Shown piece by piece: positions 1 to 7,360 of a stretch of 20,498 nucleotides of DNA. Location of the stretch: positions 1-20,498 of the forward strand of contig URTU01000026.1 of assembly GCA_900550925.1 (NCBI GenBank). Direction: 5' to 3'. The position numbers and the translations under genes were made by a program. A model generated the notes under the pieces. The model did not search any database and was not told where the DNA came from. It was given only the letters and a program-made list of their open reading frames with translations. The DNA is from an uncultured Alistipes sp. Its GTDB lineage: Bacteria; Bacteroidota; Bacteroidia; Bacteroidales; Rikenellaceae. Positions within the stretch are counted from its first letter, which is position 1; every line of letters begins with the position of its first letter.

Positions 1-80
1 CGTCCCGAACAATTCGAGCACATCCTGCGACGTTTTGGCCGTGACGGATTCTGGGACATGGGCCGCAAGTTCGGCACGCT
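1..80. other. Left-end fragment of unknown origin
   Basis: This stretch does not continue the aminotransferase that is read from 1256 leftwards: similarity to that family stops at the NIRIAP motif (codons around 81-98). Three frames stay open across it. Plus frame 1 starts RPEQFEHILRRFGRDGFW, a minus frame contains RAELAAHVPESVTAKTSQ, and the aminotransferase frame gives an Arg/Pro/Ser/Cys-rich tail. I recognise no family in any of them. It is probably a third piece of DNA, or Bacteroidales sequence, joined to the clostridial-like block. Too short to assign. Confidence 0.35.
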
Positions 81-1256
81 GGGCGCAATGCGGATATTCG
101 AATCGTTGTCGTCCATTCTATACGGAAACGTCGAGCCCGCCGCCGTGAATTTGACTCCCGCATCGGACGCAAGGCTTACGATACGTTTTGCGCATCCCGG
201 CACGTCGAGAGAGATAAAATAGCCGCCTCTCGGCTTTGACCAACTCACGTTTTCGTCATCGCCGAAAGCCTCTTCCATTCTATCCTTGAAAAGGTCGAAT
301 TTCGGGCGCAAAATCGCTGCGTGTTGCGCCATGATTTTCTTTATATTGTCAACGCTTTTTAGGTATTCGACGTGAATGACCTGATTGACTTTGTTGGGGT
401 TTATCCTCTTGAAAAACAAGCGTTTGAGCATATCCTGCACGTTGTTTTGCGAGGACGCGAACACCGCCACGCCGCTGCCTGCAAAAGTGATTTTTGCGGT
501 GGATGCGAAGCAATAAATCATATCGCTCGTTCCTGCTTTTCTTGCAACGTCGAAGATGTTTTTGAGTTTATCGTCTGTGTCGTAAAGCGAGTGCACGCAA
601 TATGCGTTGTCCCAAAACACTCTGAAATCTTTTGCCTTCGGTTTGAGGTTTGCCATACGCTCGACAACCTTGTCCGAAAACACGATACCCGTGGGGTTTG
701 AATACTTTGGAACGCACCAAATACCCTTTATGCTTTCGTCGTCGCGAACGAGTTTCTCAACGAGATCCATATCCGGACCGTCCGCAAGCATAGGCACGGT
801 TATCATATCGATGCCGAAGTTTTCGCAAATGGAAAAGTGTCTGTCGTATCCGGGTGCGGGGCAAATAAACTTGACCTTGTCGAGGTTATTCCACGGCGTA
901 GAGCCGAGTACGCCGAATTGCATTGCAAACTGCACCACGTTGTACATAATGTCGAGCGAAGATCCGTCAATGGCGATGACCTCGTCCGCCTTTACGCCCA
1001 AAATGTCGGCAAAAAGTTCTCTTGCCTGCTTCACGCCTGCGGGTTCGCCGTAATTTCTTGCGTCGACGCCGCTCATCATAAAGTCGCATTTTGCGGCGTT
1101 TTCAAGCATGGGCATGGATATGTCGAGTTGTTCCTTCGACGGCTTTCCCCTCGTCATATCGACATGTCTGTCTGCTTTTTGGAGTTTTTTGTAGGCTTTT
1201 TGTTCTTGTTTGAGCAACTCTTCAAGCTCGCTTTTAGACAATGCTTTGTAGTCCAT
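1..1256 (-). CDS. Class I/II PLP aminotransferase (Aminotran_MocR / aspartate aminotransferase type If-like), C-terminus replaced
   Basis: PLP-dependent aminotransferase, probably acting on aspartate or a similar amino acid in the cytoplasm. The N-terminus carries MTRGKPSKEQLD (residues 34-45), typical of the Aminotran_MocR / subclass If group. YSNPTG lies at 185-190, the cofactor-pyridine Asp in FWDNAY at D216, the Schiff-base Lys in STAKITFAGSG at K255, and the carboxylate-binding Arg in NIRIAP at R389. The ATG at 1254-1256 is preceded by a strong Shine-Dalgarno sequence. Family members end some 25-40 residues after NIRIAP with a helical tail. Here the frame runs to the window edge with an unrelated Arg/Pro/Ser/Cys-rich sequence, so the true gene is broken near 81. 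It lies 175 bp downstream of der on the same strand, with no clear terminator between them. The enzyme fold is secure; the substrate is inferred. Confidence 0.8.
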   Translation of the reverse strand, partial: MDYKALSKSELEELLKQEQKAYKKLQKADRHVDMTRGKPSKEQLDISMPMLENAAKCDFMMSGVDARNYGEPAGVKQARELFADILGVKADEVIAIDGSSLDIMYNVVQFAMQFGVLGSTPWNNLDKVKFICPAPGYDRHFSICENFGIDMITVPMLADGPDMDLVEKLVRDDESIKGIWCVPKYSNPTGIVFSDKVVERMANLKPKAKDFRVFWDNAYCVHSLYDTDDKLKNIFDVARKAGTSDMIYCFASTAKITFAGSGVAVFASSQNNVQDMLKRLFFKRINPNKVNQVIHVEYLKSVDNIKKIMAQHAAILRPKFDLFKDRMEEAFGDDENVSWSKPRGGYFISLDVPGCAKRIVSLASDAGVKFTAAGSTFPYRMDDNDSNIRIAPSVPNLRPMSQNPSRPKRRRMCSNCSG

Positions 1257-1261
1257 AAATG

Positions 1262-1271
1262 CCACCTTTCC
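1262..1271 (-). promoter_or_regulatory. Strong Shine-Dalgarno site of the aminotransferase
   Basis: On the minus strand GGAAAGGTGG sits 5 bases before the ATG at 1256. It is close to the consensus AAAGGAGG and fixes the start. Such a site is normal in Clostridia and unusual in Bacteroidales, whose genes elsewhere in this window lack it, so it also supports a different origin for this block. Confidence 0.6.
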
Positions 1272-1431
1272 TATTTTTACACTATATGCCGCGCGCGCCG
1301 TTTGCCGTGAGCGGTATATTCAAGACGTTTTTTCAACGCAAAGACTATATCACCGACTCTTTGGTTTGTCAATTCATTTTTGCGTTTTTTTCACAAAGAA
1401 TTTACGCCGATTTTTTCCAAAAATCCGCAAC

Positions 1432-2748
1432 TTATTGATCGCCCTCGTTGTTGCCTCTTATCAGCAAGCGTATGGGCGTGCCCGAAAAGTCGAAACTCTT
1501 GCGGAGCGCGTTTTCGAGGTATCTCTTGTAGCTGAAATGCATGATCGTCGGATCGTTGACTTTGAGCACGAAAGTAGGCGGTGCGACCGACACTTGAGTG
1601 ACGTAGAATATTTTGAGTTTTTTGCCAAGATAAGACGGCGGCTCGCTTATGCGGATAGCGTCCCCAACCACCTCGTTGAGAAGTCCCGTCGGGATACGCT
1701 TTCTCGAATTTGCAACCACTTCTTTGCAAAGAGGAAGCAAATTGTCCAGTCTCTTGCCGCTCAATGCCGAAATATACACGGACTTGAAATAGTCCATATA
1801 CTTCAAATCCTCTTTGAGCTTCTTTTCAAACTCGTAAATGGTGTGAGTGTTTTTGTCCACCAAATCCCACTTGTTCATCACGATTATAGAGGGCTTGCCT
1901 TCCTCGTGCACGAATCCTGCGATTTTGACGTCTTGCTCGGTAAGTCCTTCGGTTGCGTCGCATACGACAAGCACCACGTCCGCGCGGCGCACGGCGAGCA
2001 AACTTCTCATAACCGAGTATCTTTCAAGATCCTCGTTGACCACTTTCTTTTTGCGCATACCTGCCGTGTCGATGATGAGATATTTGTAGTCGCCCACGTC
2101 GAGTTCGGTGTCGATGGCGTCCCTTGTCGTGCCAGCTATGTCGCTCACGATACAACGGTCGTAACCCAAAAGTCTGTTGGTTATCGAGCTCTTGCCCGCG
2201 TTCGGCTTTCCGACGATTGCGATTTTGATGCGTTCGAGATCTTCGTCAACGGAATATTCCGGGATAACTTCGAGGATTGCGTCAAGCAAATCTCCAAGCC
2301 CCTTGCCCTGCTCCGCGCTCACGGCATGCGGTTCGCCGAATCCCAGCGCATAAAAGTCGTACACGTTGCTCAAATCGTTGTTGTCGATTTTGTTGACCGC
2401 AAGTATAACGGGGAGTTTAGACTTGCGCAAAAACGAGCACACAAGGTTGTCGTCGGTTGTAAGCCCCGTCTTGCCGTCAACGACGTAAAGGATAGCGTCG
2501 GCAGTGTCCACTGCGATTTCCACTTGCGTGCGAATGTGATTCCACATCACGTCGTCGCTTTTAAGTTCCAATCCGCCCGTATCGATGAGCGTAAACGCTC
2601 TTCCGCACCACTCGCAATCTGCGTAAATTCTGTCGCGCGTAACGCCGGGAGTGTTCTCGACGATAGCGATTCTTTGCCCTGCGAGCCTATTGAACAACGT
2701 CGATTTTCCGACGTTAGGTCTTCCTACAATTGCCACCAATGGTTTCAT
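1432..2748 (-). CDS. der: GTPase Der (EngA), ribosome assembly
   Basis: Essential double-Era-like GTPase that binds the ribosome and is needed for maturation of the 50S subunit. The first G domain has GRPNVGKST at 9-17, DTGG at 56-59 and NKID at 119-122. The second has GKPNAGKSS at 180-188, DTAG at 227-230 and NKWD at 292-295. A KH-like RNA-binding domain fills about 350-438. At 438 residues it has the normal family length and looks intact. The ATG at 2748 starts directly at the first G domain (MKPLVAIVGRPN). It lies 76 bp downstream of the DUF512 coding sequence on the same strand. A DUF512 gene followed by der is an order I know from Clostridia, which argues that this part of the block is natural chromosome of such an organism and not scrambled DNA. 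Confidence 0.95.
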   Translation of the reverse strand: MKPLVAIVGRPNVGKSTLFNRLAGQRIAIVENTPGVTRDRIYADCEWCGRAFTLIDTGGLELKSDDVMWNHIRTQVEIAVDTADAILYVVDGKTGLTTDDNLVCSFLRKSKLPVILAVNKIDNNDLSNVYDFYALGFGEPHAVSAEQGKGLGDLLDAILEVIPEYSVDEDLERIKIAIVGKPNAGKSSITNRLLGYDRCIVSDIAGTTRDAIDTELDVGDYKYLIIDTAGMRKKKVVNEDLERYSVMRSLLAVRRADVVLVVCDATEGLTEQDVKIAGFVHEEGKPSIIVMNKWDLVDKNTHTIYEFEKKLKEDLKYMDYFKSVYISALSGKRLDNLLPLCKEVVANSRKRIPTGLLNEVVGDAIRISEPPSYLGKKLKIFYVTQVSVAPPTFVLKVNDPTIMHFSYKRYLENALRKSFDFSGTPIRLLIRGNNEGDQ

Positions 2749-2824
2749 ATTTTTTCACCGTTTCCGATTTTTATCTATCGTTTTTTGCAATATAAACGCC
2801 TTTTTGCGTCAAATTGCATATTTT

Positions 2825-4816
2825 TCACTTTTCAAAATGCTCTATTATTTTTTGCGCCGTATCGCTTCCTGAGTGCGACACCACGATAAACGGAGCGCCG
2901 AGTGCGTCCTCAACTTCTTTGACGGTTTTGTTGTCAAGGAAAGTGTCTGTAAATTCGCGCAGCATATTGTCGGGTATCACAAACGCATCCGTCTTGACGC
3001 CTTGAAGCTGCTCTATCATATCCCCTGCCGTAACAAGCCCCGCAACCGTAACGCTCGTGCCGAAAAAGTTGTTGATTATCGCATGCACTTCAACTTGCAA
3101 GCCGAGTTTTTGAGCAAGTTTTTTCGAGTACTCTTTGAGCATAGGCGCAAAGGATACGCCCGTCACCATGTCTATTCTCTTGCCGAGGTTCATATCCCCT
3201 GCCTCTTGCAAACTATATTCAAAGTTGTCAATCCAATCGGCAATAAGCCCCACGCCGTTTTCAATCTGGTCGAACGCGCCGTAATAAGAACCGTCGGGCA
3301 CTTTGACGTTGGCTTTGACATAGTATTCGTCGCTGCACCAGCAGAAATTTCCGCCGAATTCCTCGTTCAATCCCTCGACGAGTTTTATCGTATCTCGTGC
3401 GTTTTGCTCGTCAACCGCTTTGAGTTTTGCAAGTTGCTCTCTGTGTCCCGTCATACCAACGGGCACGACCGCAACCGTTTCAACGCCTTCGACGGTGTGC
3501 AATCCTCGTATGCTGTCTTCTAGCACTTTCCCGTCGTTGACGTCGGGCACGACGACAAGTTGAGTGTGCATCTTTATGCCGTTTGCGCCCAATCTGCGCA
3601 TTTGATCGGGCAGCTTTCTCGTGTTCGGATTTTTGAGGATATACGTCCTTATATCGTCGTCCCATGCGTGCACCGAGATGTAGAGCGGACTGAGTTTGAG
3701 CCTTATAACTCTCTCGATTTCCTCTTCGGTGACGTTTGTCATCGTCACGTACGAACCGCACATAAAACTATACCTGTAATCGTCGTCCTTGACGTAAAGG
3801 CTGGGGCGCATGTTTTTGGGGAGTTGGTCGACAAAGCAGAAAATGCACTTGTTTTTGCACACGACGGGTTTCATATCGATTGCAAATTCAAGTCCGAGAG
3901 ATTGCCCGTCTTTTTTGTGGACTTTTATCGTATGTTCTTTTCCGTCACGCAAAATATCCACCGAAAATTTCTTTTCGTTGTCGTAGTAGAGATAATCAAG
4001 CTCGTCAACCATTTTGTAGCCGCCGATACGCAGCACCAGGTCATCGCGATGGATGCCGCAGCACGTAAACTGGTTTATCCGGTCCCGTTCGCGCGAAGCC
4101 CGCAACAACTCTTCAAAAGGCGTCTGTATCAGCTCCGAGCGATACGACACCTCGACCTGTTCGCGGTCCTCGGAGATCATCCGGTAGTATTCCGCCACCA
4201 CCGGCGCGATACGTTCGACCAGTTCGGCGCGGCGCTCATAGACCACCGTCCCATGTTTGACCAGTTGGGCATCCAGCACGTCGAGCAGTTCGTCCTGCAA
4301 GGCCGACGGTCCCTGTTTCAACAAGCGGTTGCGCTCGTTCAGCACCGAATTGTAACGCATGATGGCCGTCAGGTAACCGCGGTCGAGCTGCGAGAGGAAC
4401 ATGTTCATGAACCGCCGCCGCTCCTCGGCCGCATCGCTTATCAATGCCGAGTCGACCGGCGAGACGATCACCACCGGGATCAACCCCACGTGATCCGACA
4501 ACCGTTCATACTCCTTTCCGGCCCGTTTGACGGACTTGCCACCGCGCCGCGCAAACGAACATACGATCTGTTCGTTGCGGCCGGCATCGGATTCGTAAGC
4601 CCCCTCGAGCATGAAGAACTCCTCGCCATGCCGCAGGCTCTGCCCGTCGGTCATGCCGAAAGCCGACTTGCACATCGACAGGTAGTACACCGCATCGACC
4701 ACATTGGTCTTTCCGGCGCCGTTGTCGCCCACCAGGCAATTGATGTCCGGCGAGAACGACAGGGTTTCCTGTTCGATGTTCTTGAAATTGATGATCGAAA
4801 GCGTGCGTAAAAACAT
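2825..4816 (-). CDS. Chimeric frame: RecF N-terminal part (1-267) joined to DUF512 radical-SAM protein (268-663)
   Basis: Residues 1-267 are the N-terminal part of the recombination ATPase RecF: FLRTLSIINFKNIEQ at the start, Walker A GDNGAGKT at 30-37, and HRDDL near 255-260. The GSQGQQ-type signature and Walker B that should follow are absent, so no working RecF could be made. From K268 the sequence is a DUF512 protein: the tail of its PDZ-like domain (VDELDYLYY), the iron-sulfur motif CKNKCIFC (C320, C324, C327), QLPKNMRPSLYVKDDDYR, SPLYISVHA, VVPVGMTGHR, then the C-terminal DUF512 domain. Most of the PDZ-like N-terminus is missing. Base use changes abruptly at the join, from G/C-rich codons to more A/T-rich ones. 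I read this as two truncated genes from different organisms meeting in frame by chance, not as a functional fusion. DUF512 proteins are poorly characterised Fe-S proteins. Confidence 0.85.
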   Translation of the reverse strand: MFLRTLSIINFKNIEQETLSFSPDINCLVGDNGAGKTNVVDAVYYLSMCKSAFGMTDGQSLRHGEEFFMLEGAYESDAGRNEQIVCSFARRGGKSVKRAGKEYERLSDHVGLIPVVIVSPVDSALISDAAEERRRFMNMFLSQLDRGYLTAIMRYNSVLNERNRLLKQGPSALQDELLDVLDAQLVKHGTVVYERRAELVERIAPVVAEYYRMISEDREQVEVSYRSELIQTPFEELLRASRERDRINQFTCCGIHRDDLVLRIGGYKMVDELDYLYYDNEKKFSVDILRDGKEHTIKVHKKDGQSLGLEFAIDMKPVVCKNKCIFCFVDQLPKNMRPSLYVKDDDYRYSFMCGSYVTMTNVTEEEIERVIRLKLSPLYISVHAWDDDIRTYILKNPNTRKLPDQMRRLGANGIKMHTQLVVVPDVNDGKVLEDSIRGLHTVEGVETVAVVPVGMTGHREQLAKLKAVDEQNARDTIKLVEGLNEEFGGNFCWCSDEYYVKANVKVPDGSYYGAFDQIENGVGLIADWIDNFEYSLQEAGDMNLGKRIDMVTGVSFAPMLKEYSKKLAQKLGLQVEVHAIINNFFGTSVTVAGLVTAGDMIEQLQGVKTDAFVIPDNMLREFTDTFLDNKTVKEVEDALGAPFIVVSHSGSDTAQKIIEHFEK
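4010..4022. other. Chimeric junction between clostridial-like and Bacteroidales DNA
   Basis: The codons for IGGY (4018-4030 region) are still RecF, where the family continues with a short linker and the GSQGQQ signature. The codons for VDELDYLYY (left of 4010) are already the end of the DUF512 PDZ-like domain. The switch therefore lies within about a dozen bases. No inverted repeats, target duplication, integrase or tRNA gene are visible beside it. Confidence 0.75.
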
Positions 4817-4835
4817 AACGGCCCTATTGCAACAT

Positions 4836-4843
4836 CAAAGGTA
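4836..4843 (-). promoter_or_regulatory. Bacteroidetes -7 promoter element for recF
   Basis: The minus strand reads TACCTTTG, an exact match to the Bacteroidetes sigma-ABfr -7 consensus TAnnTTTG, 19 bases before the recF ATG at 4816. The -33 element is weak (TTTAG about 18 bases further upstream). It places recF under its own promoter, back to back with the TPR gene promoter. Confidence 0.6.
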
Positions 4844-4905
4844 AGAATTTTCTCCAAAATTCTAAAATTCTCGCATCCGGCGATCGGAATTTCATATAAA
4901 AAGCG

Positions 4906-4913
4906 TACCTTTG
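4906..4913 (+). promoter_or_regulatory. Bacteroidetes -7 promoter element for the TPR gene
   Basis: TACCTTTG on the plus strand, 51 bases before the ATG at 4965. The leader after it is very A-rich (an AATAAAAATATAAAAAC-like stretch), which is common before Bacteroidetes genes that lack a Shine-Dalgarno sequence. It probably drives the TPR gene and perhaps ribH. Confidence 0.6.
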
Positions 4914-4964
4914 TGTCCTGACTGAAAAAACGATAATAAAAATATAAAAACATTCAAACGCTTT

Positions 4965-5651
4965 ATGGCAAACAAGAAAAACAACGACGCCGCAGAACAG
5001 GCTATCGAGTCGGCCGTCGACAAGACTCAGGAATTTTTCGAACGCAACGGCAAACTCGTTTCGGGCATAGTAATCGGAGTGGTTGTCGTGGTTCTGGCCA
5101 TCTTCGGATACACCAAACTCATCCGCCAGCCACGCGCCGAAAAGGCTGCTGCCGAAATGTACGTGGCCCAGTTCCGCTTCGAGCAGGCTAACGCCGACTA
5201 CGAACTCGCCCTGAACGGCGACGAAGAGGGTGCCGGCTTCCTGGATATCATCGACCAGTACGGTTCGACGCCCGCCGGAAACCTTGCCGCTCAGTATGCC
5301 GGTATCTGCTACATGAAGCTCGGCGACTGGGACAACGCTGCAAAATACCTCGCCAAGTACAAGGCCACCAAAGGTGTTCCAAATGAAGTGGTGAATGCCG
5401 AAAACCTCGGTCTGCAGGGTGACGTCTGCGTTCAGAAAGGCGACTACAAGAAAGCCATTTCGTTCTTCGAGAAGGCCGCCAAGGTGAGCGACAACGACTT
5501 TACAACTCCCTACTACCTCAAGAAGGCTGCCCTGGCATACATGGCTCTCGGCGACAAAGAGTCTGCAAAGAAGTTGTTCAAACAGATCTCGATTCAGTAC
5601 GCTACCAGCTTAGAGGCACGCGATGCTGAAAACTATCTCGGCGAACTCTAA
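4965..5651 (+). CDS. Membrane-anchored tetratricopeptide repeat protein
   Basis: 228 residues with a short charged cytoplasmic N-terminus (1-30), one transmembrane helix at about 31-50 (LVSGIVIGVVVVVLAIFGY), then a periplasmic part made of TPR-like helices. Repeats are recognisable at about 95-125 (AAQYAGICYMKLGDWDNAAKYL), 148-172 (LGLQGDVCVQKGDYKKAISFF) and 180-208 (YYLKKAALAYMALGDKESAKKL). The layout resembles YfgM / DUF2133-type proteins, which in proteobacteria are linked to the secretion and chaperone network. No enzymatic motif is present, so a scaffold or chaperone role is inference. It lies divergent from recF and upstream of ribH, an arrangement I have seen in Bacteroidales, which supports the host assignment. 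Confidence 0.8.
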   Translation: MANKKNNDAAEQAIESAVDKTQEFFERNGKLVSGIVIGVVVVVLAIFGYTKLIRQPRAEKAAAEMYVAQFRFEQANADYELALNGDEEGAGFLDIIDQYGSTPAGNLAAQYAGICYMKLGDWDNAAKYLAKYKATKGVPNEVVNAENLGLQGDVCVQKGDYKKAISFFEKAAKVSDNDFTTPYYLKKAALAYMALGDKESAKKLFKQISIQYATSLEARDAENYLGEL

Positions 5652-5659
5652 AAAATTCC

Positions 5660-5668
5660 GGGGGGGGG
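5660..5668. repeat. G9 homopolymer just after the TPR gene
   Basis: Nine consecutive G on the plus strand, 9 bases after the TPR stop codon. It is followed by a purine-rich tract (about 5698-5765, almost only G and A) running towards ribH. Tracts like this can slip during replication or form unusual DNA structures. No coding function is seen. Confidence 0.5.
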
Positions 5669-5765
5669 AGAATTAAAATAACCGGAAACTGACGTAAGTG
5701 AGAGGATCGAGGAGAGGACGAGGAAAAGAGAAGGGAAGAAGGGAATGAGGATGAGGAGAGAGAAT

Positions 5766-5803
5766 CAATGTGAAGTCCTCCCAGCAATGTGAGTTTCTCC
5801 CAA
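5766..5803 (+). repeat. Imperfect 19-bp tandem repeat upstream of ribH
   Basis: Two adjacent 19-base units, CAATGTGAAGTCCTCCCAG (5766-5784) and CAATGTGAGTTTCTCCCAA (5785-5803), identical at 15 of 19 positions by my count. They lie in the 209-bp spacer between the TPR gene and ribH. They could be a binding site for a regulator or a chance duplication. No FMN riboswitch is recognisable in this spacer. Confidence 0.45.
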
Positions 5804-5860
5804 TACTGAAACAGATCGTTCGGAAAACCTCCCTACCTGCATAATTTTACAAAGAAACCA

Positions 5861-6391
5861 ATGGCCACAAAAAACAAGAATCTGTCATCATTCGCAACCT
5901 CGCTGCCTTCGGCCGCAGACATGCGATTCGGTATCGTCGTGGCCGAATGGAACCCCGAAGTGACCGAAGCCCTGCTCAGCGGCGCCGTCCGCACACTGCG
6001 GGCTGCCGGATGCTCCGAACATGACATTCAGATAAAATACGTCCCCGGAACATTCGAACTGTCTCTCGGCGCTCAATTCTTCGCCGAATATACCGATGTC
6101 GATGCCGTAATCGCTTTGGGATGCGTCATTCAGGGCGAAACCCGTCATTTCGACTACATCTGCCAGAGCGTCACTCAGGGTATAACACAGCTGACCCTCC
6201 AGTACAACATGCCGATCGCATTCGGTGTGCTGACGGTCGACAACATGCAGCAGGCACTGGATCGGGCCGGCGGGAAGCACGGAAACAAGGGTGACGAAGC
6301 GGCCGCCGCAGCCATCAAGATGGTCAAGATGCAGGATGATATGGATGCCGTCTCGACAACTAAATCGCCCGACCGGCGCAACATAAACTGA
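5861..6391 (+). CDS. ribH: 6,7-dimethyl-8-ribityllumazine synthase
   Basis: Penultimate enzyme of riboflavin synthesis; condenses 5-amino-6-ribitylaminouracil with 3,4-dihydroxy-2-butanone 4-phosphate in the cytoplasm. Family motifs are in order: VVAEWNPEVTEALLSGA (26-42, aromatic W30 and N31 at the substrate site), VPGTFELSLGA (61-71), ALGCVIQGETRHFDYIC (85-101, with G92-E93-T94 and catalytic H96), PIAFGVLTVDNMQQA (118-132) and RAGGKHGNKGDEAA (135-148). At 176 residues it is some 15-20 longer than usual, through a short N-terminal stretch and a polar C-terminal tail (about 154-176) that I do not recognise. The ATG at 5861 follows an A-rich leader. No other rib genes are in the window. A strong hairpin follows the gene. 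Confidence 0.95.
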   Translation: MATKNKNLSSFATSLPSAADMRFGIVVAEWNPEVTEALLSGAVRTLRAAGCSEHDIQIKYVPGTFELSLGAQFFAEYTDVDAVIALGCVIQGETRHFDYICQSVTQGITQLTLQYNMPIAFGVLTVDNMQQALDRAGGKHGNKGDEAAAAAIKMVKMQDDMDAVSTTKSPDRRNIN

Positions 6392-6459
6392 CAATACGGA
6401 TATTCACTCCGGCATCCAGGATCTTCTCCTGTCACCGGATTTCTTGAGTAATACAAACG

Positions 6460-6498
6460 CGCAGAGCGGCGGAACATGTTGATTCCGCCGCTCTGCGT
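6460..6498 (+). terminator. Hairpin terminator after ribH
   Basis: A perfect 15-bp inverted repeat (CGCAGAGCGGCGGAA at 6460-6474, complement at 6483-6497) with an 8-base loop, followed by TATCTTATT. The stem is strong and the T-tract broken, so it is a likely but not textbook intrinsic terminator, placed 68 bp after the ribH stop. On the minus strand the stem is followed by GTTTGTATT, so it could also stop leftward transcription from the envelope operon. Confidence 0.65.
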
Positions 6499-6718
6499 AT
6501 CTTATTGACATGCCGTATCACGCGCCTGCCTGACCTGCACGGTTGTCTCACCTGTCTGCCACACTGTTTTTAACAGAACAAAAAAATACCCCCCCCCGCA
6601 CCGCAATAACGTCCTACATTCCCGGCCGGCACCCTCAGAATGCTCTCCCGAGTCCGAGCCACAGGAGGCATGAGGCATCCGTATAAATATAGGTATATAT
6701 ATTCAGACTTTTCGACAA
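6499..6718. other. Gene-free spacer between ribH and the envelope operon
   Basis: The 327 bp from 6392 to 6718 hold no gene. Beside the hairpin at 6460-6497 there is a C9 run at 6589-6597 preceded by an A-run. Read on the minus strand this is G9 followed by TATTTTTTTG, downstream of the LAB_N gene. An A/T-rich imperfect palindrome lies near 6681-6703 (TATAAATATAGGTATATATA). I see no promoter in the spacer with confidence. Confidence 0.5.
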
Positions 6719-7360
6719 TTATTTCTCGGCCGAAGCCTTTCGGTGACGGATGGCGATCATCACGTTTCGCGAATAGACCACCACACCGGTAATATGTCCC
6801 AGAATCAACGGATACATCCCTCCGCGCAACAATGCATATGTAATGATTATGGCGGAACCCGTAAGGCTGATCAGCCAGAATCCCATCGGCAACAGCGACT
6901 CGCCGCGACGCCGCGACACGATCCACTGATAGACAAACCGCAGCGTAAAGACGATCTGTCCAGTTGTACCGAGTGCTATAAGCCACATCGGCAGGTCGCT
7001 GTGGGCAAAAAGATGTGTATAGGCCTCATCCCAGTTCATGGCAATCCACGCCACGCCGACTATCGGCACGGCAATGATCGCCCAGCGGATGACGGCCCAC
7101 AGCCGCTTCCAGGCATTGTGTGCATTCAGGTTCCAAATATAGATATAATAGGTGATCAGCTGTCCGACGATGATCGAAAAGTCATTCCGCAACCACCCGT
7201 AAAGGCAGAAGATGCACGATGCCACCATGCTGATCTGCCAGAAGATGGTCGGTGACAACACGCGCTTGGCGCGTTCGCTCATGATCCACTGAACGAAGAA
7301 CCGCGCCGAGAAGAGCGCCTGGGCCAGATAGCCCAGACAATCGATCATGAACGAAGTCAT
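6719..7360 (-). CDS. Membrane protein with two LAB_N (lipid A biosynthesis N-terminal) repeats
   Basis: 213 residues, mostly membrane helices, made of two related halves. Residues 11-79 and 132-200 align, sharing an FxxRFxxQWI-like segment (ARFFVQWIMSERAK; LRFVYQWIVSRRRG), then SPTIFWQIS / LPMGFWLIS and a third helix. This is the LAB_N domain (PF07578) twice, linked by a helix pair around 85-110. LAB_N proteins occur with lipid A and polyprenyl-phosphate sugar enzymes. I recall the domain being grouped with PQ-loop/SWEET-like bundles, so a two-bundle protein could move a lipid-linked sugar across the membrane, but that is inference. It is the last gene of an operon and overlaps the GT2 gene by 4 bases (ATGA), so the two are probably translationally coupled. 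Confidence 0.85.
   Translation of the reverse strand: MTSFMIDCLGYLAQALFSARFFVQWIMSERAKRVLSPTIFWQISMVASCIFCLYGWLRNDFSIIVGQLITYYIYIWNLNAHNAWKRLWAVIRWAIIAVPIVGVAWIAMNWDEAYTHLFAHSDLPMWLIALGTTGQIVFTLRFVYQWIVSRRRGESLLPMGFWLISLTGSAIIITYALLRGGMYPLILGHITGVVVYSRNVMIAIRHRKASAEK

Noticed and set aside
1366..2889. 507-residue open frame on the plus strand over der
   Set aside because: The opposite strand encodes a full-length Der with all G motifs. The plus-strand translation is low in recognisable structure.
81..4015. A mobile element or genomic island
   Set aside because: I see no integrase, transposase, tRNA, terminal repeats or target duplications. The genes are chromosomal housekeeping types in a clostridial order.
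2825..4816. A genuine new fusion enzyme of an SMC-like ATPase and a radical-SAM domain
   Set aside because: Both halves are truncated in the middle of essential domains, and the base composition changes at the join, which fits chimerism better than a functional fusion.
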